A DNA stretch of 64,000 nucleotides from Nageia nagi (lineage: Eukaryota > Pinophyta). Numbering within the stretch: position 1 is the stretch's first letter; each line of letters opens with the position of its first letter. Where the stretch lies: contig JBITNC010000001.1 of assembly GCA_050084985.1 (NCBI GenBank), positions 130,882,001 to 130,946,000 of the forward strand, given 5' to 3'. The translations under genes and the position numbers were made by a program. This document shows, in pieces, positions 34,974 to 46,239 of the stretch. The notes beneath the pieces are model-generated. The model was not told the origin of the DNA. It did not search any database and was given only the letters and a program-made list of their open reading frames with translations.

Positions 34974-35019
34974 ACTCTCATAATACATTAGGTCTTCACA
35001 AAACATGAGAGGAAGTTCT

Positions 35020-36560
35020 GAAAGTATTCAAACTTTCCAATAATAAGAGATTTGATGAAGAATTCTACAATTTGCTCTTTTTTAGAAATATAGCGAAGTT
35101 GAATGTTGTGTAGTGAAACATGGTCATGAAAGAAATATACCCATGTCTCAATGTATTTGGTGTGCTAATAGAAAAAATATTACAAATAATCTTTAATACA
35201 CTTTGATTATTGTAGTGTAGAATTGTAGGTTGTGTATGTGGAATTCTAATGTTAATCAAAATATGATGTAACAATACTACTTCACAAATAATATTAGTTG
35301 TAGAATGGTATTATAACTATGTGGTAGAATTAGATATGATTATTTACTTCTTGCTACCCTATGAAATTGATCCAGATCAAAGGAAGAACACATATTATGT
35401 CATCAATCTCTTATCATCCAAGGATCCTCCATAATCTATATTTGTATATCAAGACAAGATAAACTTATCATTATTCTTGAACTCTAAGCTATAAATATCA
35501 ATCCCATATATGTATCTCAAAATATACTTTATCACAGTTCAATGGACCTTCTTTATTTCATGAATGAATTGTAAAGGATAGTTGATGTCATAGAAAATAT
35601 TTGGCCTATTGTATGCTAGGTAAATTAACCTTCAAATCAACTGATAATAGAGAGTTGAATTTATTGGTACAAAACAATCATGGTATGAAAAATGTAAACT
35701 AGGTTCAATTGGCATAAACATCAATTGGTAATTTATCATGTCATGAATTCTTCAACTCTTAATGTACTTCATATAAGAAATAAATATTTGGTCTTACATT
35801 TTCTAGACCTCCAATTTAAGGTAATAATTAAGTAAACCAAGTTCAATCATGTCAAATGATTGTTTGAGGTCATATTTATAATATGTAATCAATTTCTTAG
35901 TGATGTCTATAATAATAAGATCATTGATATATACTATAAGTATGACAATCTCCCCCCCCTATATCATTGAAGTTAGAGGTTAGGATCATATGGAATCCTA
36001 TTGAATCCATGTTGTATTAGTGCTTATCGATTCTAGTGTACTAGACTCTTAGAGATTATTTGAAACTATACAAAGACTTGATCAATCTAGATACTTTTCC
36101 TTTTCATGGATTAATCATAAACCCTTTAGGTTATTGCATTTAAAATTCTTCCTCTAAGTCTTCATTCATGAAGGTTCTCTTCACATCCATCTAATGGAAT
36201 TTCCAACTAAATTATGTTGCCATTATAAAGGCAATTTTGATGGTATGCATCTTGGTTATGGGAGAAAATATATCCTCATAATTGATACCTTCCTCTTGAG
36301 GATATCCTTTAGTCTAAAAATATGAAATATTTAGTGGAGCACTTAAGTTTGAATATTGAAGTATCTTATGGTACCATTTAGGTCTTCTAATATCATTAAG
36401 TGAAAAATTCATAACTAGAGCTTCACTCCCATCATCATAATTGATTACGGGATCATTATTAAGTTTAGTTGAATATTCACTAGTATCTTTAAAAATTACA
36501 TATCTACTTATATAAATATTTCAAGTAGTAGGATCCATGAGTTTGTATCCTTTAGATTTT
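35020..36560 (-). pseudogene. Copia E reverse transcriptase and RNase H
   Basis: Minus strand. RT: YPQEEGINYEDIFSPITKMHTIKIA and the WKFHQMDVKRTFMNEDLEEE-type block (about 36,310-36,160; family: QMDVKSAFLNGDLEEEVY). RNase H: KYILRYIHGIDIYSLEF, TNIDYGGSLDDKRLMT.YVFFL.SG.ISWGSKK (35,560-35,350; family: DADWAGDxDDRKSTSGYVFxLG). The 69-codon frame at 35,274-35,065 has LHYNNQSVLKI (family: CDNQSAIxI) and the HIEIHYHF-equivalent. The end reads IKSLIIGKFEYFQN (family: TKPLxxxxFxxxR). Stops and frameshifts throughout. Confidence 0.82.
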
Positions 36561-36599
36561 CTAATGTACTTGAGAATGATGCACCTCAAGGAATTATCA

Positions 36600-37330
36600 T
36601 CCAATTTTTTTTAACTCTCTAGGAACGTGCTATAGGCAATGCAACCAAATACTTGAAGATGTGAGATATATGATTTTTCTCATATCTATGCTTCTTTAGG
36701 TGTCATCCCATTAAGAGCTTTTGAAGGTGCTCCATTTATAATATATACTATAATATTTATTATATTATCCCAAAATGTTCTATACATATTTTCATCTTTC
36801 AACATACTTCTTGCGATTCCAACTATGGTCCAATTTATCCTTTCAAAAATCCCATTGTTTTGTTATGTGTAGGGTGTGGTCAACTATTGTTGAATTCCAT
36901 GTTGCTTCAGGAAGGAAGAAAACTTATTTTATATATTTTCACCACCTTAATTTGAGTGAAGAACATGGATATGGTGACCATTGGTATTCTTCACACAAGC
37001 TTTGAACACTTTGAAATACTTAAAGGTTTCATCCTTTATTATCAATAAGCACACCCATATTTTTATGGAGTAATCATTAATGAACAAAAGTAATTATCTT
37101 TGGACAGTGTTACTAGCACTCATTGGTTTCAATAGATTGGTGTGTATCACATCAAGAGGTCCTTTAGCATGATGTATGTTAGGCTCAAATGGAAGTTTGT
37201 GTTGTTTCCCTATGATGCAAGTAGAAGAAACATTACTAGGAGAAGCAAGATATGGGAGACCATATACCATATCCTTCTTTTGCAAAGTGATTAGGTAGTT
37301 TGGATTCATGTTTTTGAATTATTGGTACAA
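36600..37330 (-). pseudogene. Copia E integrase
   Basis: The open frame at 37,309-37,094 encodes STCIIGKQHKLPFE (family: CxxGKQxRxxF) and HHAKGPLDVIHTNLLKPM, where the first catalytic Asp of the HTDLxGP motif is Asn. Downstream minus-strand pieces to 36,600 contain the continuation (for example GIPTQQQW-like and HKAKVWSTIVEF-equivalent regions) but are too broken to place every catalytic residue. Confidence 0.75.
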
Positions 37331-37770
37331 CGTTTGGTCACATATATGATACAAACATTGAGATCCTGATTGTTGAAAACTACAACATCAAGAAGAAACT
37401 CTAAAATATCTTCCCAACTCCTTGAAATTTTGCTATAATTGAAAAATATCTTAATTTTTCCTTGGTGAAACAAACCTTCTTTCCATTTATAGTATTAAGC
37501 TCCGCCTTCATATTATTTTCTAGCATTTGATTAATAAATAAGAAGTTATTTTTGAGCCTTGTCACATACAAGACCTGTTTGAATGAAAATTGTTCTTTCC
37601 AAGAGGACATGAACATCACCCTTGCTTCAAATAATGCGTGTAATCACCCAAATATACTTGACCAAGATTTGATTTTTCATCCAAAGAAACAAAAAATCCT
37701 TTTAATCAGTCATGTGCTTGGAAGCACCAAAATCAACATACTAAGTGGATGGAATAAGGATTTTTCTGGA
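37331..37770 (-). pseudogene. Copia E protease region
   Basis: On the minus strand WWILVLPST.LIKRIF near 37,740 is a frame-shifted form of the WxIDSGASxHMT retropepsin site. KQVLYVTRLKNNFLFINQML (37,560) is the LYVPxLxxNLLSVxQL block. GKKVCFTKEKLRYFSII follows. The 72-codon part at 37,619-37,401 is open. Confidence 0.75.
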
Positions 37771-38560
37771 TGAATAAGAGTGATATTATCATATTTATTA
37801 ATCACTTCATCAACATCATTTATAACATTTCCTTGTTACTATATTTATTATGGTCATCTTTGTTTCCACTTCCCCTAATTTTAAATATTTTTCTCTTTTT
37901 ATTTTATATTCTTATTTCTCAAAGAGCCTTGAGCAAAAGAATTATACCAACACTCTCGCAATTCATAGCCTTTCTTGCCAAAAATTATACAACTCTTATT
38001 ATTCTTATAATTGGACTATGAGAATTGTTTGCCTTTACTTTTTTGCTAGAAGAATTTCTTACTTCTTTGATTGGATATCATAACTTGCTTCTCTTCATGG
38101 GAATTATCATTGAAGGCTTCTTATTCTTGTAACATATTCACCAATTTTTCAAAGGTAGGTTTCTATTCTAGAATATTCAAGGAAGTCACAAAGGTGCATA
38201 ATTTCTATGGGAGTGCTCTCTGGAAAATGGGTATCAAGAGCTTATCTTCCACCATCTCTCCTAAAGCTTGTAGGGAGGATCAATGTTTTAAAATTTTGTG
38301 TAGGAAATATTCTAGTTTTGCTCCACCTTTCAACCTTAGTGTGTGTAACTATCCTTGAATATGTAAAATTTGATTTAGATTCTTAGACTCATAGACTTGC
38401 TATAGAGAAAATGGTATTATGATGAACCAATAGCCAAATACCTAAAATTAAGGATTTCAAATTCTATATTTAGCTACTAAGGTGTGTCCCATATCTGACA
38501 TGTCTACCTTGATTTTATTTTATTTTGATTTTTTTGAGAGTGTACACCAACCTTATAATA
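37771..38560 (-). pseudogene. Copia E gag
   Basis: UBN2-type gag on the minus strand: VYESKNLNQILHIQG, LHTLRLKGGAKLEYFLHKI, SLQALGEMVEDKLLIPIFQRALP and FVTSLNILExKPTFEKLVNML (38,400-38,120), closely following the family pattern L.MxEGxxLxEFLxKI...LRALP.SY..FV. A zinc knuckle remnant CIIFGKKGYELRECW (about 37,975; family: CxxCGKKGHxxxxCW) follows. Several stops are present. Confidence 0.82.
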
Positions 38561-39139
38561 ATTTTTTAAAGGGTATGCCTTTATTTAGAACAAGCTTGGC
38601 CTGATATATGCCTATATATATATTAGTATTATAATGGTATATGTATTACCTATTATGTTTTATTATTGGTATCAAGGATAGACTATTTTGAACCATAGAT
38701 AGTGGGATTTGATCGAATGATGGATATACATTCTCACTTCTCCATGATAAAAGTATTTCAAATTGGATATACAAATACAAGACCTCATGGCATCAAGTCA
38801 TTCGACTTTGGACTACATAGCTGAAATTGTTTGCTTTGAATATTTTATTTTGTTGTTGATAGGATGAGTGATTTGGTGATGATAATGAATTTTATTTAAG
38901 TGAAAAATCCATGCAATTGATTCCCTAAATATATAAGAGCTATAGAGGATAGAGTTATTAATTCCCTATCCCTAAACATTATTATTGATGTAAATATTAA
39001 CGATGGTATGGTTTGTAATAATGGATGGTATGCACACCTCTTGATTTGGGCATGATAATAATGGATGTTTTTCCACCATGGACACAAGTATAAGGGATGC
39101 CATCAAAATTTGAAGGATGGATGCCATAGAAATCTAAAT

Positions 39140-40200
39140 GGATGGACACCATGGACGTTACATATCTCCTAGATTGTTGAATGCTTTAAGGATGCTAAAA
39201 AAGGTGAATTGATCATACTACCATTGTGCATTTCATTTGGTGAGAGTAGTTCCTTTGGTACCTTTAATCAATTAGAATAGTTCCTTTGGTGAGAATAGTT
39301 GAATATATGTGGATCTGTCTATCTTGCATAGAATTATGTACAAAAGGTTGAATTTATATTCGATGTAATTAATCAATGAATGAAGGAGCCTTATTCCTCT
39401 AAAATATCCCTATTGGTTATGCATTCTACATCATGTACTACAATATCCTATTCCTATAGAGCTATGTTAGAGTGAGATTTCTATCAATGTAGAGGCTATC
39501 ATCATTTTTCATGGATAAATAATGATATTACTTGACTAAGAAACTAAGATACTCGCTCAACTGTTTCCCATTTTATCCATTTGTTCCACTTGGTTGTCCA
39601 ATTTTGGTTTAATCATCATGTAATCTTACCACAATATAATTGGATCATTACCATATGACCAATAGTGAGAAAGAGAATGAAGAGCCATGTGACTACTATG
39701 CAGATTATCTACATGGTTGATGGTTTGACAAGTTGCATTTTCATGGCTCTAGAGCCATTTCTATAAGGCTTGGAGAATATTGAAAATAAGTGGATCTTGG
39801 TAGCATTCTAAGAGTTTATAAATGCCAACACATTTATTTTAGGAATATTATGCAAGAATTGTAATCCGCAAGATGGTATCTCAATGAGGGATTTTATCAT
39901 AAAATTTGTAGGTCTTTCAAATCTATTAAGGGCATATATTACATAGTTATTCCAATTATGATATATGAAATTATATTTTCATTATACATCATATAATATG
40001 ATTAATAAACCCCTTTGGTATCTTCATATTGGGTATATCCTATGACCATTGAACTCTATGTATCTCATCAATCAATTCGAACACCTTATACAAAAATTTA
40101 CATGGAGGGAAAACATTGCATTTACAAAAATGGCAATCCATATATGAATGAAATTTAAAGTTTTATTAATGATTGATATAGAGAGTACAAAAAATGGAAG
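39140..40200 (+). pseudogene. Plus-strand Copia scrap nested in element E (LTR end, gag)
   Basis: At 39,355-39,425 GATGTAATTAATCAATGAAT, then GAGCCTTATTCCTCTAAAAT resembles the R/U5 end of Copia LTRs. About 50 bp later TATAGAGCTATGTTAGAG is a possible decayed primer-site neighbourhood. At about 39,770-39,930 one frame reads AWENIENKWILVAF and LGILCKNCNPQDGISMRDFI followed by IKFVGLSNLLRAY, matching the gag pattern W..I...Y...L...L......EGMSMRDFI..F..LS.QLRA. WRENIAFTKMAIH follows near 40,100. The orientation is opposite to E, so it is a separate, truncated insertion. The upstream limit is uncertain. Confidence 0.45.
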
Positions 40201-42716
40201 GAATGGTATAAATTTTCAATCCCCAATAACTTAATTATACCGGGAGGGGGTCACTATTAGGAAATGGTAAATACCATGTGAGTGCATACGAGGGGGTATT
40301 TTTAATATCAAGTTAAAATATTGGTATATTGGTAAGTATTTTATAAGGGGAGGGGGGTAGGGGTGTTTAAAATTTATACAAAATATTCTATTAGTATTCC
40401 ACAAGTTATTTTCTTTACTATTATTTGTGAGTGTATAACTTTGAACACTAAACAACTACCATAAGATAAAAATATGCTTTCCATTTGCATCAATTGGTGA
40501 TCTTATATGATCAAAAATGATTATGTAAGTGCTAAAGGGAAAGAACCATTACACATATCATTTTAAAAATAAGCTTTTCTTTTTACACTTGCATACATAG
40601 GAGAAGCTACTTAAATCATATGCTTAAAAAATTTAAGTAATCTAGAAAGGTTCCTTTTTTATTATTATTAAAAAATTCAACAAAAAATATCTTCAATTTT
40701 AAATCATATGCTTAAAAAAATAAAGTAGATGTCAAAAAAAGATTTTTAAGTTGGATTTTTGAACTTTTGATCACTTAATATCAAACTTGATGATTTTCCA
40801 ATACACCAAATAATTTCACTTTAAGGTATTATCACTTGGAATACTTTTGTAGGTATTGGAAAATTAATTTTATCTCCTCCAAAAACTTTAAACACTTTAT
40901 AAAGTTTGGTGGGATAAACATATATTTGAACAAATATTTTATCTATTCTAGTTGTATTTAGGTAAAATTTTAGGCCCCCCTCCTAAAAATGACTTTTAAT
41001 AAAAGGACAATCAATCTCAAAACCTGTTCAAAAATTAGGTGATCAATTTTGAGTCATGTCATACTTTTTTTAAAAAAGGTAAAAATATATAGATACAAGG
41101 TGAATAACCATTCAAATACTTAATTTAATTTATATATTTTCTTTTCTCGTTTCAATAAATTTTAATGTTAAAATTTAAATTACTTTTCAATAACGATGCA
41201 ATTTCTCTCTTCATATTTTTAAATGTATGTTTAATTTTTGTTCTATTTTTTTAATCCTTTATGTTTTACTCGGGTTAGCTTTTAAGGGAGAAAAACTTAT
41301 TGCATCCTTTTCTTTATTTAGTTTTATATTGATTCATGCAACTCCACCATGGAAATATCATACATTCGATTGAACACAATGAGAATAGTAAAATACAGTT
41401 AAGTTTATATGTATATATTCCCTGTAATCAACAAATATGCCTATTATATTTTTAATTTATAATTTAAAGGCATATAATAGGCTAAACTTGTTCTAAATGT
41501 GGGTGTACTTTTGAATAAAAATAAATAAAAAAATTAAGGCAAATATATTGGAAGTAGAACCTACCTTAATAATCAAATTGTAAATTTTAAATCTCAAATT
41601 TTAACCATTTGACTATGGGTTAACAACTAAAATTTTTCCTAATTGTATTAAATGTGCTGAGATATTTATTTATTTAAATTTTTTCTCAAAAACATTTCAT
41701 CTTTACATTAATTTGGGAAAATTAATATATTTCTTGTAATATGCAATGTTATTACTCCTTATATTTCATGGATGCATTTATTCATTTATGCTCTTTTGTT
41801 TTGTATTTGCTGGTCATATTTTTTTGGTTCCCTTCAAATATTTATTTGTGGGTAAAAATAGATATTTTTTGCAATAATTTAATTCTTCTCCAAATTTCAC
41901 ATCATCAATAAGAAAATTACTTCTCCAAAATATATTGCTCCGGGTAAATATGTAATTTATAGTTTACAAGACAAATATTTAATCTAAAAAACTTTAGGAA
42001 TTTGGAAAATTAAATAAATTTTTGAAATAAGCATTGTTCCATGTCAATAATAGATTAGTGATGGTGGCATGAGGGTATTTGAAAGAGAGGTTGGAGAATG
42101 GATGATAAGCTAGGCTATGAAGGGAGTAGCACTTTCTTATTTTGACGGTTCAAACTTGCAAGCTGGGTGGGCATGCTTTGGCTATTGCAGACTTAGATCT
42201 TGCATGTTGTGGTTTTTTTCATATGTCGAGGTATTTTTGATTTAGATTATTTGCATAATTTGGGTGGGCAGTGCTCGTAGAGGGATATGTGAGGGGGGAG
42301 GAGTGTATGAGAGGTTGCTAGTAGATTGGGAGAAGGCTATAGAAGCATGCAATGCATGTTGTCTTACTACAAACATAGATACACACTACAATATTCACTA
42401 TTCAATATCGTTGGGGACTTCATTCAAGGAGCATAGGTAGGTTAGGTAGTTTGCACATGTTGGGTGTGAGTTTCTTTATGCAATACAGATTCGCTAACTC
42501 TCATAAGCTATTGGCAGCCTTAAATCAAAGATCTCTCTTTCTTATCAAAATTATTGATTATGTTATCAAATATCTTAAACATTTTATTACTTTTTTTTAT
42601 CATCAAACATCCTATGGGTAGATTTGGAGCAAGAGAAACTAGTCTTATAGAAAAACAAGGATCTAGGCAAGTGGAGTTTTACACTTTACAATAAGAAAAA
42701 CATCTCACCAAGTTGT
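40201..42716. other. Anonymous DNA inside element E, with a GC-richer islet
   Basis: 40,201-42,040 is AT-rich without supported genes, with G/C homopolymer runs near 40,345 and 40,975. 42,050-42,520 is clearly richer in G and C than its surroundings (TGGCATGAGGGTATTTG, GCTGGGTGGGCATGCTTTGG, GGGTGGGCAGTGCTCG) and contains a few CpG. I find no protein domain in it. 42,600-42,716 should be the leader of element E. Confidence 0.5.
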
Positions 42717-42728
42717 TCTCTAATACAA
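42717..42728 (-). other. Copia E primer-binding site (decayed)
   Basis: TCTCTAATACAA on the plus strand, that is TTGTATTAGAGA on the minus strand, differs from the iMet site TGGTATCAGAGC by a few mostly transition changes. It lies three bases inside the LTR start at 42,732, as expected for a minus-strand element. Confidence 0.6.
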
Positions 42729-42731
42729 TAT

Positions 42732-42919
42732 TGGAGAAATGAACCTAGAATGTTTACATGAATGAAAATAAGAGTTTAAATACAAGAGTATTATGTCCAA
42801 AAACCATAAATATTAAATAGACTAAACATTAGTAATAATGCTAAAGTATTATTAACTTATATATCTATTATAGATACTTGGTGTATCTATTTATTAGAAC
42901 TAATGTTTTATTTCTAATA
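42732..42919 (-). repeat. Copia E 5' LTR
   Basis: 188 bp, plus-strand TGGAGAAATGAACC to ATTTCTAATA. It matches 34,754-34,973 along its length with indels. Confidence 0.65.
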
Positions 42920-42924
42920 GTAGT

Positions 42925-44030
42925 GAATGATCCATGGTTTTTTAGATGGAGAAGGATTTTACTCAAGAAATAGGGTTTGATTTTTTATCTAAATTATCAA
43001 AATATCAATACAAACCCACTTTGGATCTAATTACCTAACTTGCCAATTCAATTTTTCCATGAGTATATACTATTGGATATTATATGAGTGGTGGGAAACC
43101 TAGTGGTATTGGATAATACTATAAGGAAAAAAGCATGAATGATATATACTAGAATTAATGTGTATGTTGATATAGAGGTAAAATAACCCAACTCTATATA
43201 ACTCATTTTAAATTTTTAGAAAAGTAGGTGTAAGAGATTAAATATTAAAGCAAGAAATTGTTTTTCTCTCTTTATGAAATAACAAGGTATTCAATAAATA
43301 ATTATCCTAAGATGAAGATGGATAAGGCCACGACATATATCTAGAAAGCAAGAAAAATAAAGAAAGTTAGTTCATACAACTTATAGAGGCTTGTGTTTGA
43401 AATAGATCCTTCTAATATTTAGATACTTAAGATCAAACCCAAGAGAAGGATGTAAGGAAGAAGGACCATGCACTCATGGAGGAAGGAGATATAGTAGAGA
43501 TACAAGAGTAAGAAAACCCTTAAATTTTCAATTTGATATTTGTTCCAATCTAAACTTTGAATTCCTTTGATATCAAAGGAGGAGTAAGAGAAGGAAGATA
43601 TGGAGTAAAGGACTATAGAAGTGGAATTTATTTTGGAAATATAATGTGAATAAATAATATCTCAAAGAGAGAAGGATCAAGAGGATTTGACATGTCTAAG
43701 CCCCATTAAATTACCTATAAGAGATAAGGAGATTACTCAAGAGAAATATTTTAAAACCTAGATTAAAAATAAATAAAAAAGAAGCCTCAAATTCTTTAAG
43801 ACCCAATGAGAAATTAGAATAAGAGAGAGGCAAATGTAGGATTGAAATGGAGATCTAGAAGAATCTCTAACAAAATATTAGGAAGAAAGAAATCAATATC
43901 TTCATTATCAACAATAGCCATCCCACCTAGGAACTTGAGAAGGAAATGAAATCAAATACAAAACTTGGAACCATAAAACCCATAACCACCCAAAGCCCCA
44001 CCTTTTCTAAGGAAAGTAAGGGTCATTATT
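42925..44030 (+). pseudogene. LINE ORF1 relic (copy 2)
   Basis: Continues the ORF1 sequence interrupted at 34,753 and matches 31,530-32,210 to about 43,610. The zinc-knuckle region near 43,255-43,310 reads FFCSLCxxxVHSINNYPK-like text, closer to CxxCxxxGHxxxxCP than copy 1. The charged tail then extends to about 44,030, rich in Lys/Glu/Arg and Pro (43,970-44,010: IKPITTQSPTFS-like), ending just before the ORF2 start. Stops are frequent. Confidence 0.6.
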
Positions 44031-44040
44031 ACCAATATAA

Positions 44041-45750
44041 ATGAAGATCCTTTGTTGGAATACAAGAGGCCTAAATCACCATGCTAAACATATAATTTTA
44101 GTCAATATGAGGAAAAATATAAATTCATAAATCATTTTTCTTTGAGGGCCTAAGATTGTAGAGGAGAATTCATAGAAGATCCATAAATCAATATGGAAGA
44201 ACTTAAACTTCATAATTATACTAGCTTTAGGAATTCCTCATAAAGGTTATAAATAAGTATAAAATTAATAAAAGTGGAGGGATATTACTAGGGAATATAT
44301 TTAAATAATGATATTTAGTATCCTCATTAATAGGTTTGTGATAGGTTATTTCAGGACTTGTAGAGGTTTAAGAAAAGGGGACACTCTTTTCCCCTACTAA
44401 TTCAATTATTAATAGGTTACTTCAAGACTTGTAGAGGTTTGTGATAGGATCTAACATACAAATTTGACCTAATAATTCAATTATTATAGTTTCCCATCAA
44501 TAGTTCATTAATGATACCATTCTTATCATGATATCATTACTAGTCTAAGCTCAAGAATATCCTAAGAATTTATGCTATGGATATGGGAAAAAATTGTAAT
44601 TTTCTCAAAAATTAAGATCTATTTCTTATACATAATCTCAAGATTCCAAGAAGTGATTTCTAAGATTTGTGAATGTGAGATTATAGACATATCATCTTTC
44701 TACCTTAAAATTCCTCTTTTTAAGGGAAATATGAAGGACAAGTTATGGAAATAAGTGCTATGAAGGTTTCAAAGAAAACTAGTAATCTACAAAGGTTCCC
44801 TTCTTTACCATATAGGTAAGGATCCATTAGTAAAATCCACTCTTTTAACCATACCTACCTACTTTATGTTCTTATTTAAGGTCATGTTAAGATTTTACTA
44901 AAAATTTGAATAAAATAAAAAATCCTTCCTCCAATTAGAACCTAGTAAGAAGAAGAGAATTCCCTTGGTGTATTAGGAATAAGTATGTTTTAGCAAAGAG
45001 ATAAGGGGTTTGGGTTCTCAATGAGTAAAATTAATGAATAAGGATTTCATATCTAAAAAAGGATAAAAGAATTCAAATATGTAGATATAATATGTGTCTA
45101 AATCATGTGAGCTAAAGACTTAGAAGATGGCATGGTATTTTTTTGAGATAGGAAGAAGTGATAATAGGTTTTCCCTTATGGAATGAAATATAGAATATCA
45201 AATCATTCCTTTTAAAAGAATTAGATGGAAATTGCATAATGGAGAATTTTTGTTTTTGCACAATCAATGGATTTTGGATACAATCCTAATTGAATACCCC
45301 TTCTTAACTCCCTTGAAACCCATCATAAGGAGAATCTTTACAATAAAGGTCATAAATTTCATAAAGAGAATCAATGAGAGGAGATAATGGAAAAGTATTC
45401 TTTTTGAGAAGTTAAATAAAAGAAACCTTTTTACCTATCTAAATATCTTCAATATTCTCCAAACCCACTTTCCAAGGAGATAGGTAAGGGAGGAATATTC
45501 TATTTGGAAGTTAAGAAAAATAGGTATATTAAATAGTTAAATAATCCTATGTTATTGGAGAAGTCAATCCTTCATATTGGTAACTAGTCTCCTAGGTTTA
45601 GTTTTAATTATTAATCCTTAAGATTAATTTCTTCTTTTGGTTTGTAGTTCAAAACAAAATTTTGATAATTGATAACCTTCATAAAATAGGCTTACCTATG
45701 ACCAATAATTTCTATGCATGTGAAACAAATATGAGGATTCCTTCCATCTT
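44041..45750 (+). pseudogene. LINE ORF2 relic (endonuclease start, RT core, RT zinc-binding tail)
   Basis: MKILCWNTRGLNHHAKHIIL (44,042) is the classic start of a plant LINE endonuclease. Only about 240 bp of that domain remains. RT resumes with CRGLRKGDTLFPY (about 44,360; family: RGLRQGDPLSPFLF), HQ*FINDTILI (44,500; catalytic FADDT with Ala to Ile and Asp to Asn), GSLLYHIGKDPLVKSTLLTIP (44,800; family: SxAGRxxLIKxVLxSIP), KKKRIPLVYWE-like and GLGSQ..LMNKDF. The zf-RVT part is IWKLRK (45,510) and VVQNKILIIDNLHKIGLP with CETN (45,650-45,730). The endonuclease C-terminus and RT fingers are deleted. Confidence 0.8.
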
Positions 45751-46239
45751 TTTTGGACTATTATTTCTCTAGATAAATCCTCTAATCCCTTTTCTAGGGT
45801 TTTGAGATCTCATGGTTTACCTATAACTTAATACCTTATATATATGCCTCTAATGGTCATTCCTTTTGTGGATGAGAGGAATCATTCCAAACATTTATCT
45901 TTTATGTGTATATTTACTCACAATAAAATTCTTACAATAGATCATATTAAGAATAAGAACTTAAATTCCCATATAGATGTATTATGTGAAATAAAAAAGA
46001 AGAATCCTTGAATCATAATCTAGTAGAGTGCTTATTTATGTAGAAAATATTGACCAAACTAAAGCAAGAACTAGGAGTTAGTTGGTTTGATCCTATAAAA
46101 ATTAATTAATTGATGGTATAGTGGATGCTTTTGAAAGATCTTAAAAACTTAAAAGGTATGGAAAATTATGATCTCCCAACTCTTTTAGCAAGTGTGCAAG
46201 GAGCGAAACAAGATAATCTTAAAAAATGTACATAAAAAT

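Larger units (their letters stand above)
34754..42919 (-). mobile_element. Copia family E element, minus strand, with nested insertion
   Basis: Its short LTR-like ends (34,754-34,973 and 42,732-42,919) match each other: ATTTCTAA at the right edge, AAATACAAGAxTA, AACATTAGTAATAATGCTAA and TATCTATTTATTAGAA. They are flanked by CTAGT (34,749-34,753) and GTAGT (42,920-42,924). Joining the flanks restores the LINE ORF1 sequence seen uninterrupted at 31,510-31,560. Between the ends, on the minus strand, lie gag, protease, integrase, RT and RNase H (38,560 down to 35,020). A further 4 kb (38,600-42,700) contains a plus-strand Copia scrap and anonymous DNA. One mismatch in the target duplication and TG to TA at one terminus fit an old insertion. 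Confidence 0.7.

Noticed and set aside
38660-38680. TTGGTATCAAGG as a plus-strand primer-binding site
   Set aside because: It lacks an LTR terminus upstream, overlaps the decayed gag start of Copia E, and deviates from the iMet site after TATCA; chance match is likely.
39000-39160. Repeated GGATGG/ATGGACACCATGG words as a possible minisatellite
   Set aside because: Spacing is irregular and no unit could be aligned over more than about 15 bp.
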